Assembly: GCA_041179125.1 (NCBI GenBank) | Contig: JBEGTZ010000264.1 | Location: 1 to 6,007, forward strand | Length of the DNA: 6,007 nt | Source of the DNA: CAMCXE01 sp041179125 | GTDB taxonomy: Bacteria > Pseudomonadota > Gammaproteobacteria > Pseudomonadales > Cellvibrionaceae | Direction of reading: 5' to 3' | Shown here: positions 1 through 5,819 of the stretch, in pieces | Position numbering within the stretch: position 1 is the stretch's first letter | Layout of the letters: every line of letters starts with the position of its first letter | Program-made: the position numbers and the translations under genes | Notes under the pieces: model-generated | What the model was told of the DNA's origin: nothing | The model's input: the letters and a program-made list of their open reading frames with translations, nothing else | Database searches by the model: none

Positions 1-456
1 CTGGACGGCAGCGCATTCCTGCTCAAAACCGACGGCAAAGTGCGCTCCGATGCGGACTTCATCTTCTACAACAACCTCAAGTCTGCCGACGGCTCCATCA
101 CCCACTTGGGCGATAACACCACCGGCGCAGGCGATGGCGACGACGAACAACTCTCCATCGAATTGTCCAACGTACCCGCCGATATCGAGCGCGTAGTCGT
201 GGCTGTAACCATTCACGATGCTGAAGCGCGCAAACAAAACTTCGGTCAAGTGAGCAAAGCCTACATCCGCGTTATCAACGCTGATGGCGACAAAGAAATC
301 GCCCGTTTTGACCTCTCTGAAGACGGCTCCACCGAAACCGCTATGATCTTCGGTGAAGTGTACCGCGCAGGCGCCGAGTGGAAATTCAAAGCCATCGGAC
401 AAGGTTTTGCAGGCGGCCTAGGCCCCTTGGCGCGCTCTTACGGCATCAACGCCTAA
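1..456 (+). CDS. terD: TerD-family stress/tellurite-resistance protein, 5'-truncated by window edge
   Basis: The reading frame is open from the first base and ends in TAA at 454-456, so 151 C-terminal residues are visible. TerD proteins are about 190 residues, so roughly 40 N-terminal residues lie off the left edge. A GTG at 40 is in frame, but family-conserved sequence continues upstream of it (LDGSAFLL, matching the usual DLDAS-AFLL segment), so it is not the start. Visible landmarks are SDADFIFYNN, the acidic calcium-binding loop TGAGDGDDEQ (codons at 121-150), the VTIHDAEAR-QNFGQV segment, and the C-terminal STETAMIFGEVYRAGAEWKF and GQGFAGGL blocks typical of TerD/TerE. TerD domains bind calcium and take part in tellurite, phage and oxidative or membrane stress responses; the exact biochemical role is unsettled. 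It heads a same-strand cluster with DUF1272, AIM24 and TerZ genes. TerD and TerE are hard to separate, so the symbol is a best fit. Confidence 0.93.
   Translation: MDGSAFLLKTDGKVRSDADFIFYNNLKSADGSITHLGDNTTGAGDGDDEQLSIELSNVPADIERVVVAVTIHDAEARKQNFGQVSKAYIRVINADGDKEIARFDLSEDGSTETAMIFGEVYRAGAEWKFKAIGQGFAGGLGPLARSYGINA
120..150 (+). repeat. 31-base exact direct repeat, copy 1 (in terD)
   Basis: Bases 120-150 are identical to 1863-1893 in the TerZ-like gene and encode the calcium-binding loop TGAGDGDDEQ in the same frame. The copies are 1743 bases apart, a multiple of three. Flanking bases diverge immediately on both sides. The identity may come from codon conservation, or from local gene conversion between the paralogues. 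Confidence 0.85.
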
Positions 457-471
457 GCCATTCGGTAAATA

Positions 472-501
472 CCCGCGCACGCAATTTATGAGCGGCGCGG
501 G
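472..501 (+). terminator. GC-rich hairpin after terD, possible terminator or attenuator
   Basis: Arms CCCGCGC-A-CGC (472-482) and GCGGCGCGGG (492-501) pair over ten base pairs with one bulged A around a nine-base AT-rich loop. Only a short T run (503-506) follows, so intrinsic termination would be weak. Its place in the 122-base gap between terD and the DUF1272 gene fits partial termination, or a processing or stability element that sets lower expression of the genes behind it. No promoter was recognised in the gap. Confidence 0.4.
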
Positions 502-518
502 CGTTTATCCATCGCGCT

Positions 519-539
519 CGTCGGATAGGCGCAGCCTAC
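519..539 (-). repeat. Solitary GTAG-headed REP-like short palindrome
   Basis: On the minus strand this reads GTAGGCTGCGCCTATCCGAC, a GTAG head merging into the small inverted repeat TAGGC-TGC-GCCTA (526-538). The head-plus-palindrome layout resembles the four elements at the right end of the window, although the stem is short and its sequence differs. It lies between the terD hairpin and the DUF1272 ribosome-binding site. This is a single imperfect copy, so assignment to a REP class is tentative. Confidence 0.35.
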
Positions 540-578
540 ACACCGCATCACTGGCCGTTCACTCACAGGACACGCCCC

Positions 579-821
579 ATGCTAGAACTTCGCCCCAACT
601 GTGAATGCTGCGACCAAAACCTGCCCCCCGACAGCACAGACGCCTTTATTTGCACCTTCGAATGTACCTTTTGCCGTGCTTGTGCCACCGACGCACTACA
701 GGGCATCTGCCCCAATTGCAGCGGCAACCTACTGCAACGGCCCGTGCGACCAGCCGCCAAACTGGCCCAATACCCCGCCTCACAACAACGCGTATTCAAA
801 CCGCACGGCTGTGCGCCATGA
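579..821 (+). CDS. DUF1272 small cysteine-rich protein
   Basis: An 80-residue protein with the DUF1272 signature: an MLELRPNCECC start, an FECTFCRACA block, CPNC, and a basic-proline segment RPVRPAAKLAQYP. Cysteines at residues 8, 10, 11, 25, 29, 32, 35, 44 and 47 are spaced like paired zinc-ribbon ligands (CxCC, CxxxCxxCxxC, CxxC), so it probably binds zinc; this is inferred from spacing. An extra Cys78 sits in the tail. ATG 579 is supported by AGGA at 567-570 and by the family's conserved first residues. Function is unknown for the family. It lies 23 bases before the AIM24-family gene on the same strand and is therefore probably co-transcribed. A link between DUF1272 and Ter genes is suggested only by this placement; a metal-handling or regulatory adaptor role would be a guess. 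Confidence 0.9.
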   Translation: MLELRPNCECCDQNLPPDSTDAFICTFECTFCRACATDALQGICPNCSGNLLQRPVRPAAKLAQYPASQQRVFKPHGCAP

Positions 822-844
822 ACTTATCCTTTGGAGCCTAACCT

Positions 845-1549
845 ATGAGCGTTTTTACCATCACCGGTGAAGTAGACCCCTTCTTACACGTCTCCATGCA
901 GCGCGGCGACAAAATCTATTGTGAATCCGGCGCAATGGTGATGATGGACGCCACCTTAGACTTAAAAGGCAAAATGGCCGGTGGCTTCGGCGCCGCCCTA
1001 ATGCGCACCTTTGCCAACGGCGAATCCTTCTTCCAACAACACATTGAAGCCGTGCGCGGCGACGGCGACTGCCTGCTGTCCCCCACCATGCCCGGCGCTA
1101 TGGATGTAGTAGATGTAGGCAAAAACCGCTATTTTTTAAACGACGGCGCCTTTGTCGCCGCCACCTCCGGCGTGGAACTTAAAGTGCGCACGCAAAACAT
1201 CGGCAATGCCCTGTTCGGCGGCTCCGGTGGGTTTTTTCTGATGGAAGCCAGCGGCAACGGCCAGCTGGCGGTATCCGGCTTCGGCTCCATGTTCCAACTG
1301 GATGTAGAAGCGGGCAAAGATGTCATCATCGACAACTCCCACGTTGTCTGCTGGGACACCAACTTACACTATGAAATTTCCGTCACCACCGGCAGCGGCT
1401 CGGGCGGCGGCGGTTTGGGCGGAATGCTCGGCAACCTAGTCAACAGCGCCACCAGCGGCGAAGGTATCGTGTTGCGTTTTAGCGGCACCGGCAAAGTGTT
1501 TTTATGCTCACGCAACCGCCAATCCTTTGTGGCCCTGTTTAAGCCCTAA
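845..1549 (+). CDS. AIM24 / TIGR00266 family protein
   Basis: A 234-residue protein matching the bacterial TIGR00266 (AIM24-like) family, whose members fold as tryptophan-RNA-attenuator-like beta-rich domains. Landmarks are the early ESGAMVMM block (residues 27-34), a glycine-rich AGGFGAALMRTFANGESFF segment, LSPTMPGAM, GGSGGFFLMEASGNG, and the C-terminal VFLCSRN near the end. A second, very glycine-rich stretch (GSGSGGGGLGGMLG, residues 183-196) looks like a flexible or membrane-contacting loop. There is no signal peptide or clear transmembrane helix. The yeast namesake supports mitochondrial inner-membrane organisation; the bacterial function is not established. ATG 845 is supported by GGAG at 833-836. 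It stands between DUF1272 and the TerZ-like gene, with a 44-base gap to the latter, which suggests one transcript and a stress or membrane-integrity role by association. Confidence 0.9.
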   Translation: MSVFTITGEVDPFLHVSMQRGDKIYCESGAMVMMDATLDLKGKMAGGFGAALMRTFANGESFFQQHIEAVRGDGDCLLSPTMPGAMDVVDVGKNRYFLNDGAFVAATSGVELKVRTQNIGNALFGGSGGFFLMEASGNGQLAVSGFGSMFQLDVEAGKDVIIDNSHVVCWDTNLHYEISVTTGSGSGGGGLGGMLGNLVNSATSGEGIVLRFSGTGKVFLCSRNRQSFVALFKP

Positions 1550-1593
1550 TCAATTGTTTTACCCCTAGTCATTTACTTTCCTGGAGAACAGCT

Positions 1594-2187
1594 ATGTCTA
1601 TTAATTTACAAAAAGGTCAAAAAATTTCCCTCGATAAAGAAGCTGGCGTAAGCCTCACTAAAATCATCATGGGTTTGGGTTGGGACGTTGTCCAGCCGGA
1701 AAAAAAAGGCATCATGGGCTTTTTAGGCGGCAATAAAACAGTCGATGTAGACCTAGACGCCTCCTGTATTTTATTTGATGAAAACAACAACACAGCCGAT
1801 GCCGTATGGTTTCGCCAACTGCGCTCGCAAGACGGCTCCGTACAACACACCGGCGACAACCGCACCGGCGCAGGCGATGGCGACGACGAACAAATCATCG
1901 TCAACCTCACCCAAGTGCCCGCCCACATTAAAAGCCTGGTCTTCACCGTCAACAGCTTCACCGGCCAAAACTTCTCCCAAGTAGCCAACGCCACCGTGCG
2001 CCTGGTAAACGCCGCCAACAACACCGAAGTGGCCCGTTTTAACCTATCCGGCCTGGGTAATTACAACGCCCAAATCATGGCCAAACTCTACCGCCACGGC
2101 GGCGAGTGGAAATTACACGCCATAGGTGAAACCGCCAATGGCCGCACTTTTAATGAGCTGTTACCCGCGATTACACCGCACCTTTAA
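1594..2187 (+). CDS. terZ: TerZ-like TerD-family calcium-binding stress protein
   Basis: A full-length 197-residue TerD-fold protein. It begins MSINLQKGQKISL, followed by GLGWD (27-31), the TerZ-type insert KKGIMGFLGGN (37-47), the acidic DVDLDAS (51-57), and HTGDNRTGAGDGDDE (85-99) carrying the calcium-binding aspartates. It then has FTVNSFTGQNFSQV (117-130) and a C-terminal GEWKLHAIGE. The KKG-insert and VNSFTGQ, in place of the VTIHEAEAR of TerD, point to TerZ rather than TerD/TerE. ATG 1594 has a good GGAG at 1583-1586. It is the last gene before the palindromic terminator at 2204-2233 and so probably closes the operon that includes terD at the left edge. The two paralogues share an exact 31-base segment over the calcium-binding loop. 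The protein is expected to be cytoplasmic or peripheral to the membrane. Confidence 0.93.
   Translation: MSINLQKGQKISLDKEAGVSLTKIIMGLGWDVVQPEKKGIMGFLGGNKTVDVDLDASCILFDENNNTADAVWFRQLRSQDGSVQHTGDNRTGAGDGDDEQIIVNLTQVPAHIKSLVFTVNSFTGQNFSQVANATVRLVNAANNTEVARFNLSGLGNYNAQIMAKLYRHGGEWKLHAIGETANGRTFNELLPAITPHL
1863..1893 (+). repeat. 31-base exact direct repeat, copy 2 (in terZ-like gene)
   Basis: This is the partner of bases 120-150 in terD. It covers codons for residues 91-100 of the TerZ-like protein plus one preceding base. All codons, including third positions, are the same as in terD, although the surrounding protein sequence is clearly diverged. Confidence 0.85.
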
Positions 2188-2200
2188 GACGCGCTGTAAA

Positions 2201-2237
2201 GGCAAAGAGTGGGCAACCGGTTGCCCACTCTTTTGCC
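2201..2237 (+). terminator. Strong palindromic terminator after the ter cluster
   Basis: Bases 2204-2218 and 2219-2233 are perfect reverse complements, a 30-base palindrome centred on AACC|GGTT. The arms extend through GGC (2201-2203) and GCC (2235-2237) around one bulged T. In RNA the tip would open into a small loop, leaving a long GC-core stem with an A-rich left foot and a U-rich right foot (TTTT at 2231-2234). It begins 14 bases after the TerZ stop. Its symmetry would let it act in both directions. Confidence 0.85.
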
Positions 2238-2562
2238 CGTGTGAATAAAAAATCCCCAAAAACGCGTAAATTTAGCAAATCGTAAATTGAGTTGTTTAGC
2301 GGTGAGCGTGCGAACCCCAACATTCCATTTTGCGGCGTGAATAAATTAAAACACTGCGCGTATTTATGATTGGCTATGTGCGCACTGAGGCTTGGAGTAT
2401 TGGGGGCGCCCGCTCATCCACAACCGCGCTACGGCATAGCCCGCGCAGCCAAGCACCAATCCAATAAAAACCACGCAATTAAATTCCATGTATTTGCAAA
2501 AAAATATCCTAAGCGCGGTTTATTAACCCGCCAAGGCTGGCTCACCCATCGAAAGGTTTCTC
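2238..2562. other. Intergenic region between ter cluster and methyltransferase; no gene seen
   Basis: These 325 bases contain no ORF with recognisable protein content. An open frame at 2370-2573 has no family resemblance and runs into the methyltransferase start. The left half is AT-rich and carries two direct copies of CGTAAATT (2265-2272 and 2281-2288) and two of TTTAGC (2271-2276 and 2295-2300), which could be operator half-sites. The promoter of the methyltransferase should lie here because a terminator precedes it, but I found no well-spaced sigma70 pair. A weak imperfect inverted repeat around GGTT-TATT-AACC (near 2517-2530) precedes the gene. Confidence 0.5.
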
Positions 2563-3354
2563 ATGGCTACTAATAACTCCATCGACGCATTAAATTGCGC
2601 CACCATGCGCGCTGCGGTACTTGACTATACCTGGTCCGACGTATTAACCGCTGCCGAAGCCGCCGCGCTCAATCGAGTTGTGCCGCAGCTTCAACGCAAA
2701 GCTATATTGGATCTGGGGGTGGGAGCCGGGCGCACGGTGGCGGCACTTAATTCCATTGCAGATAGTTATGTGGGGGTTGATTACGTAAACGAGATGGTGG
2801 AGCACTGCAAAAAGCGTTTTGCTGGCGTGAGTTTTGAGCAGGGTGATGCGCGTGCCATGCCGCAATTCGCCGATGCCACGTTCGACTTGGTTGTTTTTTC
2901 ATGTAACGGCATTTGTATGGTTGACCATGCCGGGCGGTTGGCGATTTTAAGTGAAGTAAAACGTTTGCTGCGGCCTGGCGGTTTTTTTATATTTTCAACG
3001 TATAACCGAAATTGCAAAGAACACAATATGCTGTTCAGGTTTCCGCATTTTAGTTTTTCATCAAATCCGCTACGTTTCATCGTGCGTTCTGCACGGTTTG
3101 TTGCCAATACAATTATTCGTGTAATAAACCGGATGCGTTATTGGCGTCACCAGGTTAAACACGCAGATTATTCAATATTGAATGATCAATGCCATAACTA
3201 TCAAACACTGCTTTATTACATTGATATAAACGGCCAGGAAAAGCAGCTGCGTGATACAGGATTTACAGGCGGTATAGCCATATATGACCGTTTCGGCCAT
3301 GAGGCTGCGCCTGAAATAACCGAGGATATGCTGCTCTATTTGGTCAGCAAATAG
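2563..3354 (+). CDS. Class I SAM-dependent methyltransferase
   Basis: A 263-residue protein with a Rossmann-type methyltransferase core. Motif I is ILDLGVGAGRT (48-58), the acidic SAM-ribose residue is D73 in VGVDY, motif II/III is EQGDARAMP (92-100) followed by FDLVVFSCNGI (107-117), and the post-core strand is RLLRPGGFFIFST (134-146). This resembles the Methyltransf_11/25 group. The substrate is not readable. The last ~115 residues form a basic, aromatic extension (HFSF, RYWRHQVKHADYS, LLYYIDINGQEKQL) that probably makes the substrate site. ATG 2563 has AAAGG at 2552-2556. By hand count bases 3001-3240 are 37.5% GC, against about 62-65% in 60-base samples of terD and the PRTase gene, so it may have been acquired separately. 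It lies 71 bases before the ATP-grasp gene on the same strand, so co-transcription is possible. A role in modifying the ATP-grasp/PRTase product is inference. Confidence 0.88.
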   Translation: MATNNSIDALNCATMRAAVLDYTWSDVLTAAEAAALNRVVPQLQRKAILDLGVGAGRTVAALNSIADSYVGVDYVNEMVEHCKKRFAGVSFEQGDARAMPQFADATFDLVVFSCNGICMVDHAGRLAILSEVKRLLRPGGFFIFSTYNRNCKEHNMLFRFPHFSFSSNPLRFIVRSARFVANTIIRVINRMRYWRHQVKHADYSILNDQCHNYQTLLYYIDINGQEKQLRDTGFTGGIAIYDRFGHEAAPEITEDMLLYLVSK

Positions 3355-3425
3355 CGCATAAATTCGTGCGCGTAATGTCAATAGTCAAAAATTAATCCCG
3401 CTTTAAATCGTTCAGGTAAATTTCC

Positions 3426-4451
3426 ATGACCCGCATTTGGTTCAACAAAACCTTCTCCTCCCTAGCTGCCGCCCTACGTTTAATCCGCCAAGGTGACAGC
3501 CAAAATAAATACCAATTAATTTGCAGCAACACCAACCCCCACGCGCCCGCTTTTTTAGCCGCCGATGAACACTGGGTAGAGCCCAAAGGCCTGCTGGGCC
3601 AAGACTATGTACATTGGTGTTTGGAATTTTGCCAAACACAAAAAATCGCTATTTTTGTGCCGGGTAAAGAGGCAAGTTTAATGGCAAGCCAGCACGCGGT
3701 ATTTGCCGCCATCGGCACCCGTGTATTGTCCACCGCCAGCGAAGACACCTTGCGTTTAATCAACGATAAAGGCCGTTTTTGTCAAACATTGAACTTACCC
3801 ACAGCGCCGCCTGCGGAATTTCGTGCGGTGGAAACCTTGGCTCAGTTTGACGCCGCGTTTGAAGAATTACGTGTGCGCCACGATAAACTCTGCATCAAAC
3901 CCGCCTCGGGTGTATTTGGTTTGGGTTTTAGTGTTTTAGATGAAAAACGCTCCTGCGCTGAAATTTTATTAGAAGGCATTGCCTACCATATTAACGTGCA
4001 GGATTTGCGGCGCGGTTTGGGTGAGTTGGGGCAATTTAAAAAAATGTTGGTGATGGAATTTTTGCCCGGCCACGAATACAGCGTGGATTGCCTCGCCCAC
4101 CAAGGCCAATTAATCACCGCCGTACCCCGGCGTAAATCCAACGCCCAAGGCCAAGGGCAAACCATCGACCTGCGCGATGACATTTTGCAGAGTGTGGCTA
4201 AGCTCGCGACGGATTATCAATTAAATGGTTTTTTTAACGCACAATTTCGCGAACGCAAACACGGCGGCCTCGGCCTGTTGGAAATTAACGCCCGTTTATC
4301 CGGCGGTGTGGCTATGGCCTGTTTGGCCGGGCCGAATTTGCCCTACTTAGGCATTGCTGGGTTTGATCAAGGTTATGCATCATTAGAAATCCCCGCCATC
4401 CGCAACGGCATCCGCGTGGGTGAAATGGCCTATGCAACGGAGCTTGTGTGA
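3426..4451 (+). CDS. ATP-grasp domain enzyme of the Ter-associated biosynthetic module
   Basis: A 341-residue ATP-grasp protein. The N-terminal ~100 residues form a pre-ATP-grasp Rossmann-like part. Then come NDKGRF (113-118), the ATP-lysine and flexible glycine loop CIKPASGVFGLGF (156-168), the adenine-contacting strand VMEFLPGHEYSVDCLA (209-224), and the metal-binding end NAQF...LLEINARLSGG (271-294) with E286 and N288 as likely magnesium ligands. The layout is like carbamoyl-phosphate-synthase/BtrJ-type carboxylate-amine ligases. ATP-grasp enzymes join a carboxylate to an amine, thiol or similar nucleophile through an acyl phosphate; the substrate here is unknown. The start at ATG 3426 is supported by CAGG at 3413-3416. 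The stop codon overlaps the GTG start of the PRTase-TRSP gene, a pairing described for Ter-linked operons predicted to make a nucleoside-like metabolite. The protein should be cytosolic. Confidence 0.9.
   Translation: MTRIWFNKTFSSLAAALRLIRQGDSQNKYQLICSNTNPHAPAFLAADEHWVEPKGLLGQDYVHWCLEFCQTQKIAIFVPGKEASLMASQHAVFAAIGTRVLSTASEDTLRLINDKGRFCQTLNLPTAPPAEFRAVETLAQFDAAFEELRVRHDKLCIKPASGVFGLGFSVLDEKRSCAEILLEGIAYHINVQDLRRGLGELGQFKKMLVMEFLPGHEYSVDCLAHQGQLITAVPRRKSNAQGQGQTIDLRDDILQSVAKLATDYQLNGFFNAQFRERKHGGLGLLEINARLSGGVAMACLAGPNLPYLGIAGFDQGYASLEIPAIRNGIRVGEMAYATELV
4439..4451 (+). promoter_or_regulatory. Ribosome-binding site and GTGA stop/start overlap
   Basis: GGAG at 4439-4442 lies five bases before GTG 4448. 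The GTG start shares bases 4448-4451 with the TGA stop of the ATP-grasp gene. This overlap decides the unusual GTG start of the PRTase-TRSP gene and implies translational coupling and roughly matched amounts of the two proteins. Confidence 0.8.
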
Positions 4452-5611
4452 CATCACCTAAACCATCGCCAAAAATACTGCAATTACCCACCGGCGAATT
4501 ACACCTAACCCTCACCCAAGGCGCCGCACGGCTGGACGAGCTGCTCGGTTTCGGCGCCCGCGCCAACGCCAAACGGGGGTTTTTATTTGTCAGTAAAATC
4601 CTCGCCAAACACTGGCCGGTAAAACCACAACAGGCACTGGCGATTCACGACGAATTAGCCGCACAAATCCCCAAACATTTACCGGGGCCAGTGTTATTTA
4701 TTGCAATGGCAGAAACCGCTGTGGGCCTAGGGCAGGGCGTATTTGAAGCCTTTTTGCGCCAGCAGCCTGAACAATCCAGCCTTTTTATTCACAGCACCCG
4801 CTACCCGCAGGAAGGCTGCGAACAGCTGGAATTTGCCGAAACCCACAGCCACGCCCCGCGTCAGTTTTTGCATATTCCACCCAGCCCGGCGCTTGCCGCA
4901 CAGTTCAAACAGGCGCGCAGCCTGGTATTAATTGACGACGAGGCCAGCACCGGCAACACCTTTATCAACCTAGCGCACGCCTGCCGCCGCCACTGCCCGC
5001 AATTAAGCCATTTACACCTGGCCACGCCGGTTAATTTTATGTCGGCAGAAGCCCGCCGCGATTGCCCGCAGGCCTTTGCTTTGGAGGTAAGCCTGGGCGC
5101 ATTAATTGAGGGGCATTACGAATTTATGCCCGCGCCATTCGATGTGGCCGCCCCGCCTGCCCAAGCCACAGGCGGTTATAACCCCAGTGGCGCCAGCGCC
5201 TCATTTGGCCGCCTAGGCACGGCACACGCACTGGACATGCCGCACTCGCTCGCCCTGCAATTAAGCGAAGATTTAGAACCCGACGCTAAAATCCTGCTGC
5301 TGGGCACCGGGGAGTTTATGCACTGGCCGTTTTTGCTCGGCCTGTGTTTGGAGCGTTTAGGCCACGCCGTCTGGCTGCAATCCACCACCCGCTCACCCAT
5401 TCTCACCTGGGGCGCGGTGCAGCATAGCCTGCGGTTTAACGATAATTACGGTGAAGGCGTACCCAATTACCTCTACAACCTGGCGCCAGGCTTGTACGAC
5501 GAAGTTCTGATCTGCCATGAAACCCCCGAAAACCAAGCCTTGCGGGAATTGGCTGCGTTGGTGGGAGGGCGGTTGGTTTATTGTGAACAGCCTAAAAACC
5601 TGGCCGATTGA
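4448..5611 (+). CDS. Phosphoribosyltransferase-TRSP two-domain protein (Ter-associated)
   Basis: A 387-residue fusion. The N-terminal half is a PRTase_2-type phosphoribosyltransferase: AETAVGLGQGV (88-98), HSTRYP (115-120), and the PRPP-binding loop LVLIDDEASTGNT (159-171), in which the two acidic residues and the STGNT turn hold the ribose-5-phosphate. The C-terminal half is the TRSP domain, named for a motif seen here intact as TTRSPI (T314-P317), preceded by ILLLGTGEFMHWPF and followed by YNLAPGLYDEVLICHETP. Family knowledge: these proteins are encoded in Ter stress operons beside an ATP-grasp enzyme and are predicted to attach a base-like moiety to PRPP; direct biochemistry is lacking. 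It uses a GTG start overlapping the upstream stop. The last codons (PKNLAD) include one copy of an 11-base repeat whose second copy lies beyond the REP-like cluster at 5889, so the C-terminus may have been altered. A GTAG-headed palindrome begins five bases after the stop. Confidence 0.93.
   Translation: MTSPKPSPKILQLPTGELHLTLTQGAARLDELLGFGARANAKRGFLFVSKILAKHWPVKPQQALAIHDELAAQIPKHLPGPVLFIAMAETAVGLGQGVFEAFLRQQPEQSSLFIHSTRYPQEGCEQLEFAETHSHAPRQFLHIPPSPALAAQFKQARSLVLIDDEASTGNTFINLAHACRRHCPQLSHLHLATPVNFMSAEARRDCPQAFALEVSLGALIEGHYEFMPAPFDVAAPPAQATGGYNPSGASASFGRLGTAHALDMPHSLALQLSEDLEPDAKILLLGTGEFMHWPFLLGLCLERLGHAVWLQSTTRSPILTWGAVQHSLRFNDNYGEGVPNYLYNLAPGLYDEVLICHETPENQALRELAALVGGRLVYCEQPKNLAD
5591..5601 (+). 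repeat. 11-base direct repeat, copy 1 (in PRTase-TRSP 3' end)
   Basis: CCTAAAAACCT lies in frame as the codons for P382-K-N-L. It is identical to 5889-5899. The pair brackets the REP-like cluster. It could be a target duplication, or chance similarity in an A-rich word. Confidence 0.5.
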
Positions 5612-5615
5612 CCCT

Positions 5616-5638
5616 GTAGGGGCGCGATTCATCGCGCC
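5616..5638 (+). repeat. GTAG-headed palindrome 1, likely also the operon's terminator
   Basis: GTAGG (5616-5620) is followed by arms GGCGCGAT (5621-5628) and ATCGCGCC (5631-5638), a perfect eight-base-pair stem with a TC centre. A GTAG head beside a palindrome is the hallmark of REP elements recognised by RAYT (TnpA-REP) transposases. Because it starts five bases after the PRTase-TRSP stop and is followed by TGGTTTGT, it may also end or stabilise that transcript. The T run is poor. Confidence 0.6.
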
Positions 5639-5680
5639 TGGTTTGTAACTATTGAGCACTCCCGATGAGTTGAGTAGAAC

Positions 5681-5704
5681 GTAGGTTGGGCAGTAATGCC
5701 CAAC
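5681..5704 (+). repeat. GTAG-headed REP-like element 2
   Basis: GTAG (5681-5684) is followed by GTTGGGCA (5685-5692), a GTAA loop, and TGCCCAAC (5697-5704), giving a perfect eight-base-pair hairpin. All 24 bases are the exact reverse complement of 5781-5804. The GTAGGTTGGG...CCCAAC pattern is a widespread type of intergenic bacterial repeat. Confidence 0.8.
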
Positions 5705-5780
5705 ACAACACATCCCGCTCCAGTACGCCGATATTTCAAGGCGCCGCATGGCGACCATTTTTTATCGAAGCCACTGCCGC

Positions 5781-5804
5781 GTTGGGCATTACTGCCCAAC
5801 CTAC
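5781..5804 (-). repeat. GTAG-headed REP-like element 3, inverted copy of element 2
   Basis: This is the exact 24-base reverse complement of 5681-5704, with the GTAG head at its right end (minus strand, 5801-5804). With element 2 it forms a 124-base unit with converging palindromes, the layout of a REPIN or a very small MITE. The 76 bases between the two copies have no recognisable gene. Confidence 0.8.
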
Positions 5805-5819
5805 ACCATAACGGTATTT

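Noticed and set aside
40..456. GTG at 40 as a true start giving a short TerD
   Set aside because: Conserved TerD sequence continues in frame upstream to base 1, so the gene simply begins outside the window.
1617..2024. 135-codon minus-strand open frame inside the TerZ-like gene
   Set aside because: It lies wholly opposite a clear TerD-family gene and its translation resembles no protein family.
2370..2573. 67-codon open frame before the methyltransferase
   Set aside because: It has no recognisable family, has a poor start context, and overlaps the well-supported methyltransferase start.
3354..3371. Hairpin GCGCA/TGCGC after the methyltransferase as a terminator
   Set aside because: The stem is only five base pairs with an eight-base loop and no T run, so it gives no real evidence for a transcript end before the ATP-grasp gene.
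5393..5758. 121-codon minus-strand open frame over the PRTase-TRSP 3' end and REP cluster
   Set aside because: It overlaps conserved TRSP-domain coding sequence, and its other half is translated repeat.
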